Shown one piece after another: positions 44,599-56,512 of a stretch of 64,000 nt of DNA. Source of the DNA: Mesorhizobium loti CJ3sym (GTDB lineage: Bacteria; Pseudomonadota; Alphaproteobacteria; Rhizobiales; Rhizobiaceae); NCBI RefSeq assembly GCF_000472785.1, contig NZ_AXAL01000001.1:245070-309069 (forward strand), given 5' to 3'. Both the position numbers and the translations under genes were made by a program. The notes under the pieces are model-generated. The model was not told where the DNA came from. It ran no database searches and saw nothing but the letters and a program-made list of their open reading frames with translations. Positions within the stretch are counted from its first letter, which is position 1. Every line of letters begins with the position of its first letter.

Positions 44599-45051
44599 CT
44601 ACTCCGCATCCGGCGGGATGACGCCCTTGCGGAAAGCGAAGCAGCCATAGAAACGGCGCTCGCCGGTCTGGATGACGCAATAGGCCCGCTTGGCGCGCTC
44701 GTAGAAGGCGTAGCGCTCGACCGCCAGCATCGGCCAGGATTTGCCCTCGGCGGCGTCGATCTCCTTTTGCACTTCCTTCTGCACCGGCGGAATCTCGCCG
44801 GGCTTGCCGACGATCTCCATGCGCGCGGCGGAATCATCGACGAATGTATCCAGCGGATAGAGCGACAGCACCGCCTTCACCACCTCGGCCGCCGGTGCAT
44901 CGATGCGCAGGAGACGGCCGAGCGCTGTCTGGCGCGCCACCGAATCGGAGGGAAAGTTGGTGTCGGCGATGATCAGGTCGTCGCCATGTCCCATCGCCCG
45001 CAATGCCTGCAGCACGTCGGCATTGAGCAACGGATGAATCCCTTTGAGCAT
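44599..45051 (-). CDS. fucU: RbsD/FucU-family sugar mutarotase
   Basis: This family interconverts sugar anomers or pyranose and furanose forms. The 150-residue protein reads MLKGIHPLLNADVLQALRAM, then the catalytic-region motif GHGDDLIIADTNFP near residue 21, and a C-terminal YAFYERAKRAYCVIQTGERRFYGCF. FucU-type length and the YGC end favour FucU over RbsD. GAGGAC precedes the ATG. It lies between the ABC ATPase and ribokinase genes and is probably co-transcribed with both. Confidence 0.88.
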   Translation of the reverse strand: MLKGIHPLLNADVLQALRAMGHGDDLIIADTNFPSDSVARQTALGRLLRIDAPAAEVVKAVLSLYPLDTFVDDSAARMEIVGKPGEIPPVQKEVQKEIDAAEGKSWPMLAVERYAFYERAKRAYCVIQTGERRFYGCFAFRKGVIPPDAE

Positions 45052-45092
45052 GATGGTCCTCGTGAAGTCGTTTGAGATCAGAGACGTTGAGA

Positions 45093-46148
<1,056 letters not shown>

Positions 46149-46437
46149 GTACTCCCCTTCCGGCTCCCAGTGCCGTAGGCGCAGAAGCTAACCAACGCGA
46201 CCTGTCAGGGCAAGTCGGTCCCTTATAGATAAAAACCCGTTCTCGTTGACACGGCATCCGGTTGTGAGAATAGTGACAGCGCTGGTCCAAATGTCGGAGC
46301 CAATCCGCAATCGGAACTTAAATCGAGCAGGTGGGGTCCTGCATAATTTTGTCTACGAGCCGGGAGAACCGCTGGCGCTCCAGCGTCCGACAGGTTGGTC
46401 ACATCCATTCACACTGATGTTCTGGGAGGAATAGTCG
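46149..46437. other. Divergent promoter region of sugar importer
   Basis: The 289-bp spacer separates the ATPase gene (minus) from the binding-protein gene (plus). No ORF is credible. It holds a good sigma70-type promoter for the plus side and a long leader of about 155 bases before the binding-protein gene, which ends in GGGAGGA ahead of the ATG. Confidence 0.6.
46246..46274 (+). promoter_or_regulatory. Sigma70-type promoter for binding-protein gene
   Basis: A perfect -35 TTGACA at 46246-46251 is followed after 17 bases by AATAGT at 46269-46274, a four-of-six match to TATAAT. It lies in the divergent spacer of the sugar importer and points at the binding-protein gene. Confidence 0.5.
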
Positions 46438-48102
46438 ATGAGAGCAGATATTTACGAGAAGCTGGTTCGTCTCGGCGCTACGAGGCGCGACGTCCTGAAA
46501 GGCGCGGCCAGCATGGCCACCGTCGCGGCGGCATCCGGCGCTGGCCTGGGCGCCTTCACGCGTCCTGCCTCCGCGGCAAGTGAACTTCGTGCGAAAATCC
46601 TGCAGATTCCCGGCGTTGGCAAGGGCCAGCCGACCGATGCGGATTTCCAGAAGGTCGGCGAGCTCTGCCTCGATGCGACCAAGGCAAATGTCAAGGAAGG
46701 CGAATTTGCCGGCGTCGAGCTCAAGTTCATGGGCCTCAACAACCAGAACCTGCACAACGTGCTGTTCCGCGGCTTCCTGAAGCCGTGGGAAGCCTATACT
46801 GGCGCCAAGATCAGCTGGATCGACCTCGCCCAGGCCGACTACAACGCCCGCTTGCAGCAGTCGATTGCCACCGGAACTGTCGACTTCGACATTGCCGAAA
46901 TGGGCGCGCCTTTCGAAGGCGATGTCTGCGGCAAGGGGCTCACTTCGGAAATGCCCGACTGGGTCAAGAAACAGATCGATATCGATGACCTCGTCAATTA
47001 TCTGAAGCCTCCAGTCGGCACCTGGGATGGCAAGCAATATCGCGTGACGATTGACGGCGACACGCACAATTTCAACTACCGCACCGACGTGTTCGCCGAC
47101 GCGGATCTCGCCAAGCAGTGGAAGGACGGCGGCGGTGTCGGCGAATGGGGGGTGCCGAAGACCTGGCAGCAGGTCCAGGCCGTGACCAAATTCCTCAAGG
47201 GCAAGAAATTCAAGGGCCAGGATGTCTACGGCTATCTCGACGCACCCAAGCCCTGGGGCGGTTTCGGCTTCTACTTCCTCGGCAGCCGCGCCACAGCCTA
47301 CGCCAAGCACCCTGACGACAAGGCGTGGCTGTTCGACGCCGACACGATGAAGCCGCGCGTCAACAACCCGGCCTGGGTGCGCGCCATCCAGGACGTGATC
47401 GACGCGCTGCCGTCCGAACCCGCCGACCAGATCAATGCCGATCCGAACACAACCGGTTTCCAGCAGTTCCTGGCGGGAACCGGTTCAATGATCCCCTGGT
47501 GGGGCGATATCGGCTCGAACGTCAAAACCAACGACTCTTCTGTCATTGGCGACCTTTGCGGCTTCGACATCCTGCCGGGCTCGGATGACGTCTACAATTC
47601 CAAGACCGGCAAATGGGACAAGCTGCCAAGCGGACCGAACTACGCGCCGAACCTCGCCTATCTCGGCTGGGGGGTCTATGTCATGGCCCGCGTCGACAGC
47701 GATCCAAAGAAGCAAAAGGCTGCCTGGAGCGCAGCGGCGCATTTGGGCGGCAAGGATCTGGCGATCTGGACGGCCATGTATCCGTCCGGCTTCCAGTGCT
47801 ACCGCAACAGCCAGCATGACATCGATGAATGGGTGGCCGCCGGCTACGACAAGGCATTCATCACGAACTACCTCGATTCCCAGTTCAACTCCTACAACCA
47901 TCCGAACGGCGCGATCGAGCCGCGCATCCCCGGCATCTTCCAGTATTACAGTGCTGCCGAGGACATCCTGGCCAACACCTTCGCCGGCAAGATGAAGGCG
48001 CAGGAAGGGGCTGACGCCATTGCGGCAGCCTGGGAAAAGCTGACCGACCAGATCGGTCGCGAAAAGCAGGTCAAGCTCTACAAGGCCTCGCTCGGCGTGT
48101 AG
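46438..48102 (+). CDS. CUT1 extracellular sugar-binding protein, Tat-type signal
   Basis: The 554-residue binding protein is longer than most family 1 members (about 420). It starts with a putative twin-arginine signal (TRRDVLKGAASMATVAAASG, cut near RPASAAS). The mature domain shows FRGFLKPWEAYTGAKISWIDL, then DFDIAEMGAPFEGD near residue 145, and a C-terminal half with GWGVYVMARVDSDPKKQKAAW. GGGAGGA precedes the ATG. A twin-arginine route suggests folding in the cytoplasm, perhaps with a ligand or metal. The sugar is unknown. Confidence 0.85.
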   Translation: MRADIYEKLVRLGATRRDVLKGAASMATVAAASGAGLGAFTRPASAASELRAKILQIPGVGKGQPTDADFQKVGELCLDATKANVKEGEFAGVELKFMGLNNQNLHNVLFRGFLKPWEAYTGAKISWIDLAQADYNARLQQSIATGTVDFDIAEMGAPFEGDVCGKGLTSEMPDWVKKQIDIDDLVNYLKPPVGTWDGKQYRVTIDGDTHNFNYRTDVFADADLAKQWKDGGGVGEWGVPKTWQQVQAVTKFLKGKKFKGQDVYGYLDAPKPWGGFGFYFLGSRATAYAKHPDDKAWLFDADTMKPRVNNPAWVRAIQDVIDALPSEPADQINADPNTTGFQQFLAGTGSMIPWWGDIGSNVKTNDSSVIGDLCGFDILPGSDDVYNSKTGKWDKLPSGPNYAPNLAYLGWGVYVMARVDSDPKKQKAAWSAAAHLGGKDLAIWTAMYPSGFQCYRNSQHDIDEWVAAGYDKAFITNYLDSQFNSYNHPNGAIEPRIPGIFQYYSAAEDILANTFAGKMKAQEGADAIAAAWEKLTDQIGREKQVKLYKASLGV

Positions 48103-48120
48103 GCTGCGCTATGAACCGTG

Positions 48121-48140
48121 GTCCGGCGGTAACGCCGGAC
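48121..48140 (+). terminator. Stem-loop between binding-protein and permease genes
   Basis: Perfect eight-base arms GTCCGGCG and CGCCGGAC enclose GTAA, 18 bases after the binding-protein stop. No T-run follows. It lies inside the long version of the permease frame, which is evidence that the permease starts later, at 48192. Confidence 0.6.
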
Positions 48141-48191
48141 CACAGCCTCCGGCTCCGGCTCCAAGAGGGGCCTTCCAAACGGGCGAGATTT

Positions 48192-49313
48192 GTGGCTGAC
48201 CAGACTTCGACCGCAAACCAGTGGCCGGCAGATGCCGCCCCCTACGATCTGATCTCTCCAGCCCGTAAACGGCTTGGCTGGGCGCTGATGGCCGTCGCAA
48301 CGCTCGGCCTGCTGACGACGATCGTGCTCGAGATCCTGTACAAGACCGAGACCGACACGATCGGCTTCGAGACCTGGCGTCCGGTCGTCTATGCCTATGT
48401 GCTGTGGGGCGTGGCGCTCGGCATCGGCCAGGTGCTGACGCGCGGCGAGGACGGCCAGCGTGCGCTGTTCCTGCTGCCGGCGCTGCTGTTCACCATCGCC
48501 ATGGTGATCTTCCCGACGCTGTTCGGCTTCTACATCGCGCTGACCGACTGGAACCTGAGTTCGTTTTCGGGCCGCAAATTCAACGGGCTCGACAATTTCT
48601 GGCAGATGCTGGGCGATCCCTACTATCGCAACGCGCTGTTCAACATGGTGCTCTATGTGCTGGCGGTGCTGGTCGAATATGTCATCGCCTTTGGCCTGGC
48701 GCTGTTGCTCAATGCGCAGATCCGAGCACGAAAATTCTTCCGCGTCGTGTTCCTGATGCCGCTGATGCTGTCGCCGGTCGCCGTGTCGTGGATGATCGGC
48801 AAATCGCTGATGGAGTACCGGTTCGGCCCAGCCGCGACGCTGGCGCGCCATCTCGGCTGGGAAAATCCCGCCTTCTTCTCGGATCCGATCACCGCGCGCA
48901 TCTCAGTCATGATACTGGATGCCTGGACCTTCATCCCATTCATGATGATCATGCTTCTGGCCGGCCTGCAGGCGATGTCGCGCGAGGTGCTGGAGGCCGC
49001 ACGGGTTGACGGCGCCAATGCCTGGCAGACCTTCTGGCAGGTCACCTTTCCGCTGATGCTGCCGGTGTCGGTGACGGCGGTGATCCTGCGCATCATCTTC
49101 AAGCTGAAGCTTGCCGACATCATCATCACCGTGACCTCGGGCGGGCCCGGTGGCGCCACCGATTCCGTCTCCAGTTTCATCTACCGCGAATACCGCGACC
49201 GCTCGAATGTCGGCTACGGCACCATGCTGGCGATGGCCTATCTCGTCATCATCGTCGTGTTCGTGACCTGGCTCTTGAAATTCGCCAACCGCTTCGTGCG
49301 CAACGTCAACTGA
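48192..49313 (+). CDS. CUT1 sugar ABC permease (MalF-like)
   Basis: The 373-residue permease has about eight transmembrane segments: an N-terminal pair (LMAVATLGLLTTIVLEIL and VVYAYVLWGVALGIGQVL), then the family core with FIALTDWNL-like loop, and the coupling motif EVLEAARVDGANAWQTFWQVTFPLM near residue 285. The frame is open back to 48111, but that part contains the stem-loop and reads as non-conserved sequence. A GTG at 48192 preceded by GGGCGAG is preferred. A repeat element separates it from the second permease gene. Confidence 0.88.
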   Translation: MADQTSTANQWPADAAPYDLISPARKRLGWALMAVATLGLLTTIVLEILYKTETDTIGFETWRPVVYAYVLWGVALGIGQVLTRGEDGQRALFLLPALLFTIAMVIFPTLFGFYIALTDWNLSSFSGRKFNGLDNFWQMLGDPYYRNALFNMVLYVLAVLVEYVIAFGLALLLNAQIRARKFFRVVFLMPLMLSPVAVSWMIGKSLMEYRFGPAATLARHLGWENPAFFSDPITARISVMILDAWTFIPFMMIMLLAGLQAMSREVLEAARVDGANAWQTFWQVTFPLMLPVSVTAVILRIIFKLKLADIIITVTSGGPGGATDSVSSFIYREYRDRSNVGYGTMLAMAYLVIIVVFVTWLLKFANRFVRNVN

Positions 49314-49357
49314 GCAATTCCAGGAAAAGTGTGAAACGGTTTTCCGCCCGGAATTGC
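49314..49357. repeat. GCAATTCC-type palindromic repeat, copy 2
   Basis: Arms GCAATTCC and GGAATTGC enclose a GGAAAA/TTTTCC pair. It starts at the first base after the first permease stop and is followed by GTCAAAA and GTTAGAG, all shared with the copy at 20873-20939 in opposite orientation. It sits inside an operon, between two permease genes. Confidence 0.7.
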
Positions 49358-49388
49358 GTCAAAATAAAGAGTTAGAGCGGCCGGGATC

Positions 49389-50306
49389 ATGAGCGTTCAA
49401 ACCACCGAATACACCGTTTCCGAAATCCGCTCTCCGGCGAGCTTCATCACCAGCCGTGTCTTCATCTATGGCGCGCTTGTCTTCTGGGCCTTTATCTGCC
49501 TGTTCCCGATCTACTGGACGATAACGACCTCGTTCAAGTCCGCGGTCGACGTCACGCAGGGCCATCTCATCCCCTTCATCGACTTCCAGCCGGACTGGAA
49601 GGGCTGGCGATCGCTCGGCCTCTCGCCGGACTCGATCTTCCAGACCTCCACGGTGCGTGACGAGTTCTTCAAGCGCTTCATGAATTCGGTGATCACCTCG
49701 GTCGGGGCGTCGAGCCTTGCCATCGTCATCGGCAGCCTGGCGGCCTACGGCCTCACGCGCTACCGCTATCACTTCGCCTGGTTCAAGAACGAAGACATCT
49801 CCTTCTTCTTCCTGTCGCAGCTGATCCTGCCGCCGGTGGTGCTGGCCTTGCCCTTCCTGGTGCTTTACCGGGAAGTCGGCCTGCTCGACACGCGCATCGG
49901 GCTGATCCTGCTCTACACGCTGATGGTGCTGCCGATCGTCATCTGGATCATGCGCGACCAGTTCAACTCGATCCCCGTCGAACTGGAGGAAGCAGCCCTC
50001 GTCGACGGCCTGTCGATCTGGGGCGCGTTTTTCCGCATCGTCATGCCGATCGCGCTGCCGGGCATGGTCGCGGCCTTCATCCTGGCGATGGTGCTGTGCT
50101 GGAACGAGTATTTTTTCGCCGCGCTTTTGACCTCGACCGATGCCAAGACCATTCCCGTCATGGTGGCGAGCCAGACCGGCTCACAAGGCATCAACTGGTG
50201 GTCGATGGCAGCGCTCGCCACGGCCGCGATTGCGCCACTGGCGGTCATCGGCATCGCGCTGGAACGCTATCTCATCATGGGCATGACCGCGGGAGCCGTG
50301 AAGTAA
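49389..50306 (+). CDS. CUT1 sugar ABC permease (MalG-like)
   Basis: The 305-residue inner-membrane subunit has six transmembrane segments and starts MSVQTTEYTVSEIRS. LFPIYWTITTSFKS follows near residue 40, and the coupling motif ELEEAALVDGLSIWGAFFRIVMPIALPG lies near residue 198. It completes the importer with the MalF-like permease, the binding protein and the divergent ATPase. Its stop is two bases ahead of the next small membrane protein gene. Confidence 0.93.
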   Translation: MSVQTTEYTVSEIRSPASFITSRVFIYGALVFWAFICLFPIYWTITTSFKSAVDVTQGHLIPFIDFQPDWKGWRSLGLSPDSIFQTSTVRDEFFKRFMNSVITSVGASSLAIVIGSLAAYGLTRYRYHFAWFKNEDISFFFLSQLILPPVVLALPFLVLYREVGLLDTRIGLILLYTLMVLPIVIWIMRDQFNSIPVELEEAALVDGLSIWGAFFRIVMPIALPGMVAAFILAMVLCWNEYFFAALLTSTDAKTIPVMVASQTGSQGINWWSMAALATAAIAPLAVIGIALERYLIMGMTAGAVK

Positions 50307-50308
50307 TC

Positions 50309-50623
50309 ATGGCCGGCCCATATTGGTTCGCACGCAATATCCGTGTTGGCCATGTCGGCCGTGACCGCTACGGCAAGGGCGTGATGCCGATCGCCTGGCA
50401 GGGCCGCGCGGTCATTGCCGGTTTTGTGCTGGCGATGCTCTGCGGCGGCCTGCTCATGGCCCTGGTAGGTTTTTACGCCAACCACCTTGCTGTCAGCGTA
50501 GCCCTCTATGTCATCCTGGCAATAGCCGGCGCCGGCACGTTCATCTGGGCCGTGGCAACCAAAAGCGATCCCGACAAATCCATCGCCGACTACCGGGCGG
50601 AGCGGCTGAAAAACCGGGCTTAG
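50309..50623 (+). CDS. Small membrane protein attached to sugar importer operon
   Basis: The 104-residue protein has a basic N-terminal tail (YWFARNIRVGHVGRDRYGKG) and two transmembrane segments (AVIAGFVLAMLCGGLLMALV and VALYVILAIAGAGTFIWAV). It ends in a charged tail (SDPDKSIADYRAERLKNRA). Family unknown to me. The two-base gap after the permease stop makes co-translation likely, and a role in assembly or regulation of the importer is inference. Its end overlaps the convergent creatininase-fold gene by four bases. Confidence 0.75.
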   Translation: MAGPYWFARNIRVGHVGRDRYGKGVMPIAWQGRAVIAGFVLAMLCGGLLMALVGFYANHLAVSVALYVILAIAGAGTFIWAVATKSDPDKSIADYRAERLKNRA

Positions 50624-51363
50624 GCTTTCAGGGTCGCCCGCAGGTGATCCATGATCATGGCTACGCCCTTCTGCCCAAGTTCCGCAGATGCATCCTTGGC
50701 GTCAGCCGTATACCAGCCGGTGTTATCTCCGAAGCGAGCGGCGTCGACAGCCTCCGGGCATAGCCCCAACATCAGCGAGGTCTCGCCGATCCCGGCATGG
50801 TCGAACGGGTAGTGGCCGTTCATGGTGGCAGGCATCAGCGGATGCACCTGCACCCAATTAAAGAAATTCTCCCCTTCGGCGTGTCCGGCATAGTAGTCCG
50901 CCATGTCCTTCGAGCCCCACCAGCCCTCGCCGCGCTGCTTCTCGAGGAAGCGGAAGATCGCCTGGCGACCGGCGGTCTTGAAGGCGAGATCGGTCGGCAT
51001 GCCGGCGGCAAAGTTCTCGGTCTGGTGGTGGATGATGGCATGGATGTTGCGAAAGCCGATGCGCAGCAGGCTGTAGAACAGCTCCTCGCCAAACGGTGCC
51101 AGTTGATTGCCGCCGACCTGCACCGAACCCGTGCCTTCCGGCGCAGCCACCGCGTAGCTCGCCGCGCCATAGTAGAAGGGCGGCAGGATGACGACGTCCC
51201 TCTCCTTTTCGAACAGCTCCAGCGTCTTGATGACGGCCAGCGTGTCCATGCCGACGGCCATGTGCTCGCCATGGTATTCGAGCACGCCGAGCGGCAGGGC
51301 GACCGGCCAATTCTGCGCGATCGCCTTGCGGATCTGGTGCGGCAGCATCAGTTCATAGCGCAT
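50620..51363 (-). CDS. Creatininase-fold amidohydrolase/hydrolase
   Basis: The 247-residue protein matches the creatininase family, metal-dependent hydrolases of cyclic amides and related rings. It shows ALPLGVLEYHGEHMAVGMDT near residue 22 (Glu, His and Asp metal ligands), ILPPFYYGAASY, and a C-terminal DHAGIGETSLMLGL with the further His and Glu. Creatinine is improbable in a sugar cluster. I recall family members acting on keto-inositol rings and formamido-pyrimidines, which fits the SIS and sugar genes better but is unproven. It starts three bases after the SIS gene stop. Confidence 0.82.
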   Translation of the reverse strand: MRYELMLPHQIRKAIAQNWPVALPLGVLEYHGEHMAVGMDTLAVIKTLELFEKERDVVILPPFYYGAASYAVAAPEGTGSVQVGGNQLAPFGEELFYSLLRIGFRNIHAIIHHQTENFAAGMPTDLAFKTAGRQAIFRFLEKQRGEGWWGSKDMADYYAGHAEGENFFNWVQVHPLMPATMNGHYPFDHAGIGETSLMLGLCPEAVDAARFGDNTGWYTADAKDASAELGQKGVAMIMDHLRATLKA

Positions 51364-51366
51364 GAT

Positions 51367-51933
51367 CTATTCCATGTTGGTGTGGCGGGCGCGCATGGCT
51401 TCAGGCGATGCACCGGTCAGGGATTTGAGTTTCAGCACCATCACCTCGAACAGCAGGAACAGCGCCCCTTCGAACACCGAGCCCATCGGCAGCACCGACG
51501 TTTTCTGCGACCCCTGGTCATTGGCCATGGTCTGGGCCGGGATGAGCAGCGTGAAATCCGCGCGCTTCGCAGCGCTGCTTTCGGGTTGAGCGGTCAGCAG
51601 CAGGTTGGCGGCGCCGGCGTCGTGTGCGACCTGCATCAGGGTGAGCACGGTCGAGGCTTCTCCTGGTCCGGAGCTGGCCAGGAAGACATCGTGCGGCCCC
51701 AGAGGTGGCGTGTTCATGTCGCCGACTACGGAGACCGGGAGGCCCAGATGATAGAGCCGCATGGCAAAGCCCTTGACCTGCAGGGCTTCACGGCCGCAGC
51801 CATAGACAACAATCTGCCCGGCATCGGCCAGCATCTTGCAGGCAGCGTCGATGCCCCCTTCATCCACGCGCCCCAGCACGCCGCCGAGCTCGTCGAGCGC
51901 GATCTTGAACAGGTTTTCGTTCTTCTCGCTCAC
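51367..51933 (-). CDS. SIS-domain phosphosugar-binding protein
   Basis: The 188-residue protein has a single SIS domain: an N-terminal helix, then IVVYGCGREALQVKGFAMRL near residue 41, and DVFLASSGPGEASTVLTLMQVAHDAGA near residue 82. Size and pattern resemble 6-phospho-3-hexuloisomerase (HxlB-like), but the usual HPS partner is not adjacent. The start is a GTG at 51933 whose bases overlap the stop of a 20-codon upstream ORF, so it may be translationally coupled. It is followed after three bases by the creatininase-fold gene. Confidence 0.82.
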   Translation of the reverse strand: MSEKNENLFKIALDELGGVLGRVDEGGIDAACKMLADAGQIVVYGCGREALQVKGFAMRLYHLGLPVSVVGDMNTPPLGPHDVFLASSGPGEASTVLTLMQVAHDAGAANLLLTAQPESSAAKRADFTLLIPAQTMANDQGSQKTSVLPMGSVFEGALFLLFEVMVLKLKSLTGASPEAMRARHTNME

Positions 51934-51992
51934 GGCAACCAGCCCTCGAAATTCGTCCTGGATTTTTCCAAGAACAGCTTGATTTCGTTCAT
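51930..51992 (-). CDS. Possible 20-residue leader peptide ahead of SIS gene
   Basis: A short ORF encodes MNEIKLFLEKSRTNFEGWLP and stops in the sequence GTGA, where the GTG is the SIS-gene start. The stop-start overlap is typical of coupled translation. No clear ribosome site precedes it, so it could be chance or the remnant of a longer N-terminus. Confidence 0.3.
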   Translation of the reverse strand: MNEIKLFLEKSRTNFEGWLP

Positions 51993-52112
51993 GCTAGCAA
52001 CCGCGAAAATGCGTGTCCAACGCTGCGCGGCGCTTTTGCCTGATCACAGGCATGATAGTGTCATGTCTGACAAATCAGCCCATACACATCAACCCTTGGA
52101 AAATTGCAGGAC

Positions 52113-53135
52113 ATGAAGACACGGCATTTCGACCGCATCGGCAATGGCGGCATCACATTCACGGAACTCGGCTTCGGCACGGCGCCACTCGGCAATCTCT
52201 ACCGTGCCGTGTCGGACGAGGATGCCAATGCTACCTTGGAGGCCGCCTGGGCGACCGGCTGCCGCTACTACGACACCGCGCCGCTCTACGGGCTTGGCTT
52301 GTCGGAAACACGGCTCAACCCGTTCCTGCGCGGCAAGAAGCGTGACGACTATGTGCTTTCGAGCAAGGTCGGTCGCCTCATGCGTGCCTGCCCGCCGGAG
52401 GAGCGCACCGGGATCGGCAAGTTCTTCGACACGCCAACGCGGCGCGAGGTGTACGACTACAGCTACGATGGCGTCATGCGCTCCTTCGAAGCCTCACTAG
52501 AGCGCCTTGGCGTCGATCGGATCGACATCCTGTTCGTGCACGATGTCGACATCTTCACCCATGGCAGCAAGGAGGCGTCCGACCGGCGCATCGAGGAGTT
52601 CATGCGCTCGGGCTATTACGGGCTGCTGTCGCTGCGCGATCAGGGCGTCATCAAGGCGTTCGGCGGCGGCATCAATGAATGGCAGGTTGCCCAGACGCTG
52701 GCCGAGCGCGGCGATTTCGACCTTTTCCTGCTTGCCGGGCGCTACACGCTGCTGGAACAGGAAGCGCTGACGTCCTTCCTGCCGCTCTGCCAGAAACGTG
52801 GCATCAGCATTGTGCTGGGCGGCCCCTACAATTCCGGCATCCTGGCAACGGGACCGAAGCCCGGCGCCTATTACAATTACTCCGAAGCGCCGCAGGACGT
52901 GCTCGACCGCGTGGCGCGCATCGAGGCGGTCTGCAAGCGCCACAGCGTGCGCCTGATCGAGGCGGCGTTACAATTTCCGCTGCTGCATCCGTCGGTCGTG
53001 TCGGTGATCCCTGGCGGCCAGCGGCCCGCGGAAGTCGAGAGCAACCGCGCGCTGCTCGATGCGAAACTGCCAGTTGCACTCTGGGCCGACCTCAAGAAGG
53101 AAGGCCTGCTCCATCACGACGCGCCAACCGCTTAA
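52113..53135 (+). CDS. Aldo/keto reductase, aldose (fucose) dehydrogenase type
   Basis: The 340-residue AKR has FGTAPLGNLYR near residue 20, RYYDTAPLYGLGLSE (Asp and catalytic Tyr) near residue 48, LSSKVGRL with the catalytic Lys, FVHDVDIF near residue 147 and a C-terminal VIPGGQRPAEVESN NAD(P)-binding end. The pattern resembles D-threo-aldose (L-fucose) dehydrogenase. The ATG at 52113 is used over a TTG at 52104. It is divergent from the SIS gene and reads into a strong terminator. With the FucU-like mutarotase 7 kb away it suggests fucose-like sugar catabolism. Confidence 0.88.
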   Translation: MKTRHFDRIGNGGITFTELGFGTAPLGNLYRAVSDEDANATLEAAWATGCRYYDTAPLYGLGLSETRLNPFLRGKKRDDYVLSSKVGRLMRACPPEERTGIGKFFDTPTRREVYDYSYDGVMRSFEASLERLGVDRIDILFVHDVDIFTHGSKEASDRRIEEFMRSGYYGLLSLRDQGVIKAFGGGINEWQVAQTLAERGDFDLFLLAGRYTLLEQEALTSFLPLCQKRGISIVLGGPYNSGILATGPKPGAYYNYSEAPQDVLDRVARIEAVCKRHSVRLIEAALQFPLLHPSVVSVIPGGQRPAEVESNRALLDAKLPVALWADLKKEGLLHHDAPTA

Positions 53136-53174
53136 GCCGGCGATCGCTCGCGTCCACGAAAGGCGTAAAAAATG

Positions 53175-53198
53175 AAAAGCCGGGCAAGCCCGGCTTTT
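53175..53198. terminator. Bidirectional intrinsic terminator
   Basis: AAAAGCCGGGC and GCCCGGCTTTT arms enclose AA, giving a GC stem flanked by A-run and T-run on both strands. It lies between the convergent aldo/keto reductase and hup genes and can terminate both. Confidence 0.85.
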
Positions 53199-53222
53199 CT
53201 GTCTCTGAAAATAAAAAGGCGC

Positions 53223-53495
53223 TTAGTTGACTGCGTCCTTGAGGCCCTTGCCGGCCGAGAACTTCGGCACAGTGCGTGCCGGAATCTTCACTTCGGCGCC
53301 GGTCTGGGGATTGCGGCCGGTCGAGGCCGCACGCTTTGACACGGTGAAATTGCCAAAGCCGACAAGCCGGACATCGCCGCCCTTCTTCAGTTCGCCGGTG
53401 ATCACGGAAAATACCGCATCGACCGCCGACTGCGCGTCACCCTTCGAAATGCTCGCGGCGTCGGCGACAGCGGACACCAGTTCGTTCTTGTTCAT
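53223..53495 (-). CDS. hup: HU-family DNA-binding protein
   Basis: HU is a small nucleoid protein that bends DNA. The 90-residue protein starts MNKNELVSAVADAASISKGDAQ, continues with RLVGFGNFTVSKRAASTGRNPQTGAEVKIPA, the beta-arm signature near residues 45-75, and ends FSAGKGLKDAVN. The frame is open to 53579, but the ATG at 53495 matches the family N-terminus. It is downstream of lon in the order common in alpha- and gammaproteobacteria, with its own promoter region of about 140 bases. Confidence 0.96.
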   Translation of the reverse strand: MNKNELVSAVADAASISKGDAQSAVDAVFSVITGELKKGGDVRLVGFGNFTVSKRAASTGRNPQTGAEVKIPARTVPKFSAGKGLKDAVN

Positions 53496-53794
53496 AAAAA
53501 TTCCCTTCCATGAGAACACCGGAACTAACGACTCATCCGGCAGGAAACGGACTTTAGAAAGAAGCGTTCCCGCAACCAAGTCGAAAAGGCAGGAAAAAAG
53601 CGGAAAAAGCCCGGAAATGGTGGATTCTTCACATGAAAAAGCCGGGCGCGAGGCCCGGCTTTCTGTTTGTGCGCTGCAACTTTAGCAAATGTTAACGCAT
53701 GGCCCCGAAAACCGACGTCGGTTTTCGGAAAGGACCATGCGCAAGTCCTAAGTGTTAGAGCGTCCTTTGCGCGTCCAAGTGGACGCGCGGCGCT
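53496..53794. other. Intergenic region between lon and hup
   Basis: This 299-bp gene-free stretch holds, from the lon side on the minus strand, a nested repeat hairpin over the lon stop, a 24-bp palindrome and a terminator, and then the hup promoter region. The promoter elements are not clear by eye. Confidence 0.6.
53636..53662 (-). terminator. Terminator downstream of lon
   Basis: On the minus strand GCCGGGC and GCCCGGC arms enclose a five-base loop and are followed by TTTTT, the form expected for an intrinsic terminator between lon and hup. Confidence 0.8.

Positions 53795-53798
<4 letters not shown>
53705..53798. repeat. Composite palindromic repeat at the end of lon
   Basis: A 24-bp perfect palindrome CCGAAAACCGAC plus its complement (53705-53728) is followed by nested arms TTAGAGCG/CGCTCTAA and GCGCGTCC/GGACGCGC (53755-53798). 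The second hairpin contains the lon stop codon. Both parts look like rhizobial intergenic repeats. Confidence 0.72.
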
Positions 53799-56206
<2,408 letters not shown>

Positions 56207-56512
56207 TGTCCAACCTTTCATGTCGCGGCCGCCATTCAGCCAACCGCGAATCTTATATTAACGACCGGGGATCGTTCCGCCTACCACCGTTTGTGACGGG
56301 AGTTTTACAGCACAGAAATCGGGCACCTCGGCCTTCTCCAATTAGTTGGATGCACGATCCCCAAAGATCAAGAGGCGAGCACAAATCCGCCCCTCCAACT
56401 TGCCCGCGAGTGACACATTTGCGACGGCAAACCCGAGCCTGGCCGCAAAACCCCGCGTGACAGCAAAACGGCGCCTTGCGGCGCCGTTTCAGAATTTCGC
56501 TGCGGGCCCATG
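56207..56512. other. Gene-free spacer between clpX and lon
   Basis: The 306-bp spacer contains the clpX terminator at 56466-56489 and, nearer lon, an AT-rich patch around 56250 with TTAATATAAG on the minus strand that may be a -10 region. No ORF, RNA or repeat beyond this is supported. Confidence 0.55.
56466..56489 (-). terminator. Terminator downstream of clpX
   Basis: Ten-base arms AAACGGCGCC and GGCGCCGTTT enclose a four-base loop, 24 bases after the clpX stop. On the minus strand the stem runs into GTTTTGC, a short T-run. Confidence 0.75.
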
